Assembly: GCA_047972265.1 (NCBI GenBank)
Contig: JBKEAM010000045.1
Location: 1 to 64,000, forward strand
Direction: 5' to 3'
DNA: 64,000 nucleotides
Source: JAAYCI01 sp047972265
GTDB lineage: Bacteria; Bacillota; Clostridia; Oscillospirales; Ruminococcaceae
Part shown: piece by piece, positions 59,449-64,000 of the stretch
Layout of the letters: the number at the start of each line of letters is the position of its first letter
Numbering within the stretch: position 1 is the first letter of the stretch
Translations under genes and position numbers: made by a program
Notes under the pieces: model-generated
The model's input: the letters and a program-made list of their open reading frames with translations, nothing else
Database searches by the model: none
What the model was told of the DNA's origin: nothing

Positions 59449-60078
59449 TTATTCTGCACTAAGACTTTTTTTAGCTTTGGCTCGCTTTACCACTTTCATA
59501 CGGGTAAATTCTTCACGCTCGTGTTCTTCCAAAACGCTGGAGATAAAGCGGATGATTCCCTCATACCGGGGAATGACAATATTTTGCAGCATATTGGCAC
59601 GCCGCTGCGTTTTTTTAATGGCCGTAGCCAGGCGGTAAACGCTGTTTTCTACCCCTGCAAGCCGGGCCGACAGGTTTTTAACCTCGTCAAACCGTACATA
59701 GGCACTGTCTAAATAAGAGTTTGTGCCCCAAAAGCCATAAAAGGGGCGTATTTGGGTTTCTTCCCTCCATGTAGTGGGCAAATCTACCCCCATTACACTT
59801 CGGTTTTGCATCTGAAATCCCGTTTCTTCGGGCGCATTGTTATCCAGCGTATTTTCTATACCAAGGGTAACGTTTGCCGTTTGCAGGGCACTGTAAGCGC
59901 TAGAGAAGGTATCTCCGATATCCTGCTGGGTACGGGCGGCCGCATCAATCATGCGCATCATTTCACGCATTAAAATGCTGCGTTTTCTATCTAGCATTTC
60001 ATAACCGTGCTTTGCCAGCGCCAAGTTTTTTTTGGCGGCAAGCAGGTTTGCTTTTGTGGGTGATACCTGTTGTGCCAC
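59449..60078 (-). CDS. ntpD: V-type ATPase subunit D
   Basis: 209 residues; the central rotor shaft of the V1 sector, two long helices. SPTKANLLAAKKNLALAKHG at the N-terminus and KTQRRANMLQNIVIPRYEG near the C-terminus are diagnostic. Starts at GTG with AAAGGGG 8 bp upstream. Last gene of the operon, 101 bp after subunit B. Confidence 0.95.
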   Translation of the reverse strand: MAQQVSPTKANLLAAKKNLALAKHGYEMLDRKRSILMREMMRMIDAAARTQQDIGDTFSSAYSALQTANVTLGIENTLDNNAPEETGFQMQNRSVMGVDLPTTWREETQIRPFYGFWGTNSYLDSAYVRFDEVKNLSARLAGVENSVYRLATAIKKTQRRANMLQNIVIPRYEGIIRFISSVLEEHEREEFTRMKVVKRAKAKKSLSAE

Positions 60079-60179
60079 AGCCCTATCCCCTTTCTTTTAT
60101 ATTATGCCTTTATTTAAAGGCAGTTTGTTTATGATTTTGTTTGCACCAGTTGCGTACGTGTTTGCGATGTACGGCAAAC

Positions 60180-61568
60180 CTAGTCTTGTTTTACTTTGCC
60201 CAGTTTTTCATCCAGCAGCTTTTCGTCCATACGGTCCAGCTCGCTGCGGGGCAGCAGGCCCAAAAGCTCCCAGCCAAGGTCTAGGCTTTGCTCGATGCTG
60301 CGGTCGTCCTCTGCACCCTGCTTTAAAAACATCTGTTCAAACTGCTTACCAAATTCCAGATATTTTTTATCCACTTCCGAAAGTTCTTCGTCGCCAATAA
60401 CATTGGCAAGGCCACGGGCATCGCCCACTTTGGCATACGAGGCAAACAACTGGTTTGCCAGCGCGGGGTGGTCTTCGCGGGTAAAGCCCTTACCAATGCC
60501 GTCTTTTGCAAGGCGGGAAAGGCTGGGCAAAACACTTACCGACGGGTAAATACCCTGCTGGTCAAGGTCTCTGTCCAAAACAATCTGTCCCTCGGTAATA
60601 TATCCGGTTAAATCGGGTACCGGGTGGGTAATATCATCGTTTGGCATGGTTAAAATGGGCAACTGTGTTACGCTGCCGCCCCTGCCCTTGATAACGCCCG
60701 CACGTTCGTACAGGCTGGCAAGGTCGGAATACAGGTAGCCGGGATAGCCTTTGCGCCCGGGGATTTCTCCACGAGAAGAAGAAAACTCGCGCAGGGCCTC
60801 TGCGTACGAGGTCATATCAGTCATAACCACCAAAATATGCATCCCTTTTTCAAACGCCAAATATTCGGCGGCGGTAAGGGCGCAGCGCGGGGTTAAAATA
60901 CGCTCTACAATAGGGTCGCTGGAAAGGTTCAAAAACATGGTTACGTGCCCAAGCGCGCCCGATTCTTCAAAACTGCGGCGGAAATAATCGGCAACGTCCT
61001 TGGTAACACCCATAGCACAAAACACAATGCCAAACCGCTCCTCAGTGCCATCGGCCTCGGCAATACGTGCCTGCCGCACAATTTGCGCCGCCAAACGGTT
61101 GTGGCTGATGCCGCTGCCCGAAAAGATGGGCAGCTTTTGGCCGCGGATAAGGGTAACCAGAGTATCAATAGAAGAAATACCGGTGCGGATATAGTTGCGG
61201 GGATAGGCACGGCTTACAGGGTTTATGGCGCTTCCGTTTACGTCGCGCTCTTCCTCGGCATATACCAGGCCAAACCCATCGGCAGGCTGGCCTATACCAT
61301 TAAATACACGGCCTAGCATTTCTTCTGCCAGGGGCAGGCGCATGGGCTTACCTGTAAAGCGGGTATTTACGCCATCCAGCCCAAGGCCGGTAGTGCCGGT
61401 AAACACCTGCACAATGGCTTTATCTCCCTCTAACGTAATTACACGCCCAAGGCGAGAGCCATCTTTGGTTTGCAGCTCTACAATTTCCTCGTTAGAAACG
61501 CCCTCTACGCCCTCCAGCACCACCAAAGGCCCGCTAATTTGCTCTAGGCCCAAATATTCCATTGCCAT
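60180..61568 (-). CDS. ntpB: V-type ATPase subunit B
   Basis: 462 residues, the non-catalytic V1 subunit that alternates with A in the hexamer. The Walker A site is absent as expected (FSGSGISHNRLAAQIVRQA in its place), while YLEFGKQFEQMFLKQG and YPGYLYSDLASLYERAG are family signatures. ATG 61568 follows GAGGG; an ATG two codons on is an alternative. Confidence 0.95.
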   Translation of the reverse strand: MAMEYLGLEQISGPLVVLEGVEGVSNEEIVELQTKDGSRLGRVITLEGDKAIVQVFTGTTGLGLDGVNTRFTGKPMRLPLAEEMLGRVFNGIGQPADGFGLVYAEEERDVNGSAINPVSRAYPRNYIRTGISSIDTLVTLIRGQKLPIFSGSGISHNRLAAQIVRQARIAEADGTEERFGIVFCAMGVTKDVADYFRRSFEESGALGHVTMFLNLSSDPIVERILTPRCALTAAEYLAFEKGMHILVVMTDMTSYAEALREFSSSRGEIPGRKGYPGYLYSDLASLYERAGVIKGRGGSVTQLPILTMPNDDITHPVPDLTGYITEGQIVLDRDLDQQGIYPSVSVLPSLSRLAKDGIGKGFTREDHPALANQLFASYAKVGDARGLANVIGDEELSEVDKKYLEFGKQFEQMFLKQGAEDDRSIEQSLDLGWELLGLLPRSELDRMDEKLLDEKLGKVKQD

Positions 61569-61613
61569 TTTATCCCTCTTCCCTGCCTGCATTTGCTTTA
61601 CGCATCTGCCCGC

Positions 61614-63413
61614 TTATACGTTTGCAGAAACCTTTGCCAGCGCCGCATCTGCGGTACGCAGTTTTTCTAGCAGTGTTTGGCACGCGGCATCTATCTGCGC
61701 ACGGTAATCGTCAAACATTTCCAGTTTGCCGTTGGGTATTTCGTATTTGATTTTTACCAATTTATCAAACAGGCCGGTGGCTACAATATCACTTACCGTT
61801 ATGCCGTTTTCCACCAATGTAGAGGCCTTATCGTTCATATATAGGATAATTTCCATCATCTTTTTTTGCTTTTCCAGCGGTACATAGGTATCTTCGGCGT
61901 GGTAGGCGTTTTGCTGCAAAAACCCGGTGCGCACCACTTTAGCCACCTGCAAGGTAAGCTTTTGGCTGTCGGGCAGTACGTCCTCGCCTATTAGTTGCAC
62001 CACTTCCTGCAGGCTTGCTTCCTCATTTAACAGGGCCAGCAAACGGCTGCGCAACTGCGGAAAATCCTCGCCCACATTTTGCACAAAATAGGGGTCGATG
62101 TCATCGTAATATTCGCTATAGCTTTGGGTCCAGTTAATGGCGGGGTAGTGCCGCGCATAGGCAAGGCTTTTATCCAGCGCCAAAAAGCAGCGAACAAAAC
62201 GTTTGGTATTTTGAGTTACCGGCTCCGAAAAGTCTGCCCCTTGGGGAGAAACTGCGCCAATTAGGGTTACGCTGCCCTCGGTGCCGTTGGCATTGTGGGT
62301 ACAGCCCGCGCGCTCGTAAAAACCAGCAAGGCGGCTGGGCAGATACGCCGGAAAGCCTTCTTCTGCGGGCATTTCTTCCAACCTGCCCGATATCTCACGC
62401 AGCGCCTCGGCCCAGCGGGAGGTAGAATCTGCCATTAGAGCCACATCGTAGCCCATATCGCGGTAATACTCGGCCAAAGTGATGCCTGTATAAATAGAAG
62501 CTTCGCGCGCAGCCACCGGCATATTGGAGGTATTGGCAATTAGCACCGTGCGGTCTGTCATGGGGCGTCCGCTTTTAGGGTCTACCAATTCTCCAAATTC
62601 TTCCAGTACCTGCGTCATTTCGTTGCCGCGCTCTCCACAGCCTACATAAATAACAATGTCGGCATCGCTCCATTTTGCAAACTGGTGTTGCAGCATGGTT
62701 TTACCTGCTCCAAACCCGCCAGGAATGGCGGCGGCACCGCCTTTTGCCACCGGAAAAAGACTGTCTATAACGCGCTGCCCGGTAATTAAAGGCTTAACAG
62801 GTGCTTCGCGCCCAGCCGATGGGCGCGGTATTTTGATGGGCCAGCGGTGCGCCAAAAACAAATCTTGCTCTTGGCCTGCATCGTTACGTATTTTTACAAT
62901 GGGCTGGGCAATGGTATACTGCCCGTTTTCGGCTGTCCAAATTACCTCGCCCTTTACCTCGGGCGGCACCATACTGCGGTGGGTAATAATGGCGGTTTCG
63001 GGGCAGGTGGCAATTACAGTGCCGCCCGCTACGCGGTCGCCCACTTTTACGGCAAGGGTGGTATCCCATGTTTTTGTTTCGTTTAAGCTAGGCAGTTGCA
63101 AACCGGTTGCAATAAAAGCCCCGCTTTGCTCTTCTATATCCCGCAGGGGGCGCTCAATTCCGTCAAAAATATTCTGCAACAGGCCAGGCCCCAAAACAGC
63201 AGACAACAGCTGGCCGCTGCCTTCTACCTTTTCGCCCACTTTTAAGCCGGTGGTATCCTCGTACACCTGTATGGTGGTAAGCTCTTTGGTAACCGAAATT
63301 ACCTCGGCCACAAGGCCTGCCTGCCCCACATAAACCATCTCCATCATACGAAAAGAGCTGGTTTTGCGCACTGTAACCACCGGGCCATTTATAGAATAAA
63401 TTGTGTTGTTCAC
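61614..63413 (-). CDS. ntpA: V-type ATPase catalytic subunit A
   Basis: 599 residues. Walker A PGGFGAGKTMLQHQ (~233), Walker B region VALMADSTSRWAEALREISG, catalytic Glu in CGERGNEM, and the long A-type insertion (about 110-190) distinguish it from F-type beta. It hydrolyses or makes ATP coupled to H+ or Na+ movement. Start set at GTG 63413 (reading MNNTIYSINGPVV), 6 bp after GAGG; a GTG three codons earlier lies inside the site. Confidence 0.96.
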   Translation of the reverse strand: MNNTIYSINGPVVTVRKTSSFRMMEMVYVGQAGLVAEVISVTKELTTIQVYEDTTGLKVGEKVEGSGQLLSAVLGPGLLQNIFDGIERPLRDIEEQSGAFIATGLQLPSLNETKTWDTTLAVKVGDRVAGGTVIATCPETAIITHRSMVPPEVKGEVIWTAENGQYTIAQPIVKIRNDAGQEQDLFLAHRWPIKIPRPSAGREAPVKPLITGQRVIDSLFPVAKGGAAAIPGGFGAGKTMLQHQFAKWSDADIVIYVGCGERGNEMTQVLEEFGELVDPKSGRPMTDRTVLIANTSNMPVAAREASIYTGITLAEYYRDMGYDVALMADSTSRWAEALREISGRLEEMPAEEGFPAYLPSRLAGFYERAGCTHNANGTEGSVTLIGAVSPQGADFSEPVTQNTKRFVRCFLALDKSLAYARHYPAINWTQSYSEYYDDIDPYFVQNVGEDFPQLRSRLLALLNEEASLQEVVQLIGEDVLPDSQKLTLQVAKVVRTGFLQQNAYHAEDTYVPLEKQKKMMEIILYMNDKASTLVENGITVSDIVATGLFDKLVKIKYEIPNGKLEMFDDYRAQIDAACQTLLEKLRTADAALAKVSANV

Positions 63414-63442
63414 ACCCTGCACCTCATCCCAGAATTTTACCC

Positions 63443-64000
63443 CTATACCGCCAAACGGCTGTTGGCTGCAAAGTTCTTTTTTTGTTCTTCCAACGCCGCA
63501 TCCAGGGTTTCGTCAAACAGGCGGTTGCCCTGTACTAGCTTAAAACCGCCCAGCACAATATCTGCCGATTGCTGCACTTCGCACTCTGGCAAAGCGGCGC
63601 GTAGAGAGTCCTCCAGCGCCAAATCCTGCCCGCGCAAAAACAAAACCGCGCCCTTGCCTTTTATTTGCTTTGCATAGGCGGCAACCTTGCCAGACAACCA
63701 TGCGGCATATTTTGAGGAAGCGGCAAAATTTTTAAGCTTATCCCGCACGGCAGTAAACACTTCTTCTGCCAATTGGCTGCGGTACTCTAATAATTTTTGT
63801 TTATAGCCCAGCTCTGCCGCTGCAAACCCGCGCTGCGTTTCTCTTGCATACTCTTTTTCTATAGCATCATGGTCTGCCAAATCGCACTGTGCGCGCGCAA
63901 TTACAAGGTCGTTTTCGCGGCGGCGGTTGGCTGCATCTATCAGCTCTGCGGCTTTGCTGTGGGCAGAGGCGATTACCGCTTCTATAAAGCGTGTTTCCCG
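63443..64000 (-). CDS. ntpE: V-type ATPase subunit E, 5' end outside window
   Basis: The frame is open to the window edge (186 codons visible, RETRFIEAVIASAHSKAAEL at the edge). The upstream half is a charged coiled coil (AANRRRENDLVIARAQCD); the C-terminal half (ADIVLGGFKLVQGNRLFDET) is the globular end that binds A and B. It forms the peripheral stalk with subunit G/H. It is followed directly by subunit A, so C and F must lie elsewhere, probably upstream. The internal TTG at 63880 is not a start. Confidence 0.85.
   Translation of the reverse strand, partial: RETRFIEAVIASAHSKAAELIDAANRRRENDLVIARAQCDLADHDAIEKEYARETQRGFAAAELGYKQKLLEYRSQLAEEVFTAVRDKLKNFAASSKYAAWLSGKVAAYAKQIKGKGAVLFLRGQDLALEDSLRAALPECEVQQSADIVLGGFKLVQGNRLFDETLDAALEEQKKNFAANSRLAV

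Noticed and set aside
1..64000. CRISPR array, insertion sequence with transposase, prophage, rRNA operon
   Set aside because: I looked for regularly spaced direct repeats, transposase or integrase motifs and rRNA sequence and saw none.

Overview
The window is chromosomal DNA of a low-to-medium GC Gram-positive bacterium, most likely a member of class Clostridia (Bacillota). The evidence is a complete S10-spc-alpha ribosomal cluster in Firmicutes order, with a small KOW-domain gene between map and infA; a zinc-type S14; a T-box riboswitch; Shine-Dalgarno sites of the GGAGG type on nearly every gene; a type III glutamine synthetase; and a V-type (A/V-type) ATPase. I cannot name a genus from sequence alone.

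Layout. 1-5 kb: the end of a GPH-family sugar symporter, two modular secreted paralogues and a cardiolipin synthase. 5-7 kb: a CPBP-family membrane protease gene behind a TetR regulator whose operator overlaps its own consensus promoter, then tRNA-Leu(UAG) followed by two strong hairpins. 7-13.4 kb (leftward): murD, an acetyltransferase, a PLP lyase-like gene and a helicase gene that is broken in this sequence. 13.4-16.2 kb (rightward): type III glutamine synthetase and a pentapeptide-repeat protein. 16.2-20.6 kb (leftward): an ABC-F ATPase and an LTA-synthase-like sulfatase-fold enzyme. 21-26.8 kb (rightward): a two-gene ABC exporter, a T-box-controlled TrpB2, and two small membrane proteins resembling DUF2569.

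26.9-43.9 kb (leftward) is the ribosomal superoperon, from a near-consensus promoter and a structured leader of about 320 nt through rpsJ to rpoA and rplQ. It codes for 23 large- and small-subunit proteins of the S10 and spc blocks, then SecY, adenylate kinase, methionine aminopeptidase, a KOW protein, IF-1, L36, S13, S11, S4, RNA polymerase alpha and L17. Its oddest member is L30, which carries an Ala/Lys/Pro-rich, histone-H1-like N-terminal extension of about 110 residues. Two related non-coding repeats sit in gaps of the spc block. 43.9-44.75 kb is gene-free and holds a hairpin-ended, MITE-like structure and short palindromic repeats.

44.75-52.3 kb (leftward) is a full histidine operon, hisZG-hisD-hisC-hisB-hisH-hisA-hisF-hisIE, in which the ATP phosphoribosyltransferase regulatory and catalytic subunits are fused in one polypeptide; a palindrome covers its promoter. 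52.4-59 kb (leftward): glutamate dehydrogenase, a DUF362 ferredoxin-like protein, CinA, and the ThiI/cysteine desulfurase pair for tRNA thiolation. 59.4-64 kb (leftward): V-type ATPase subunits D, B, A and a truncated E.

I found no CRISPR array, insertion sequence, prophage or rRNA gene. The observations I consider most worth following are the L30 extension, the HisZ-HisG fusion, the damaged helicase gene, the modular secreted paralogues, and the non-coding repeats upstream of and inside the ribosomal cluster.
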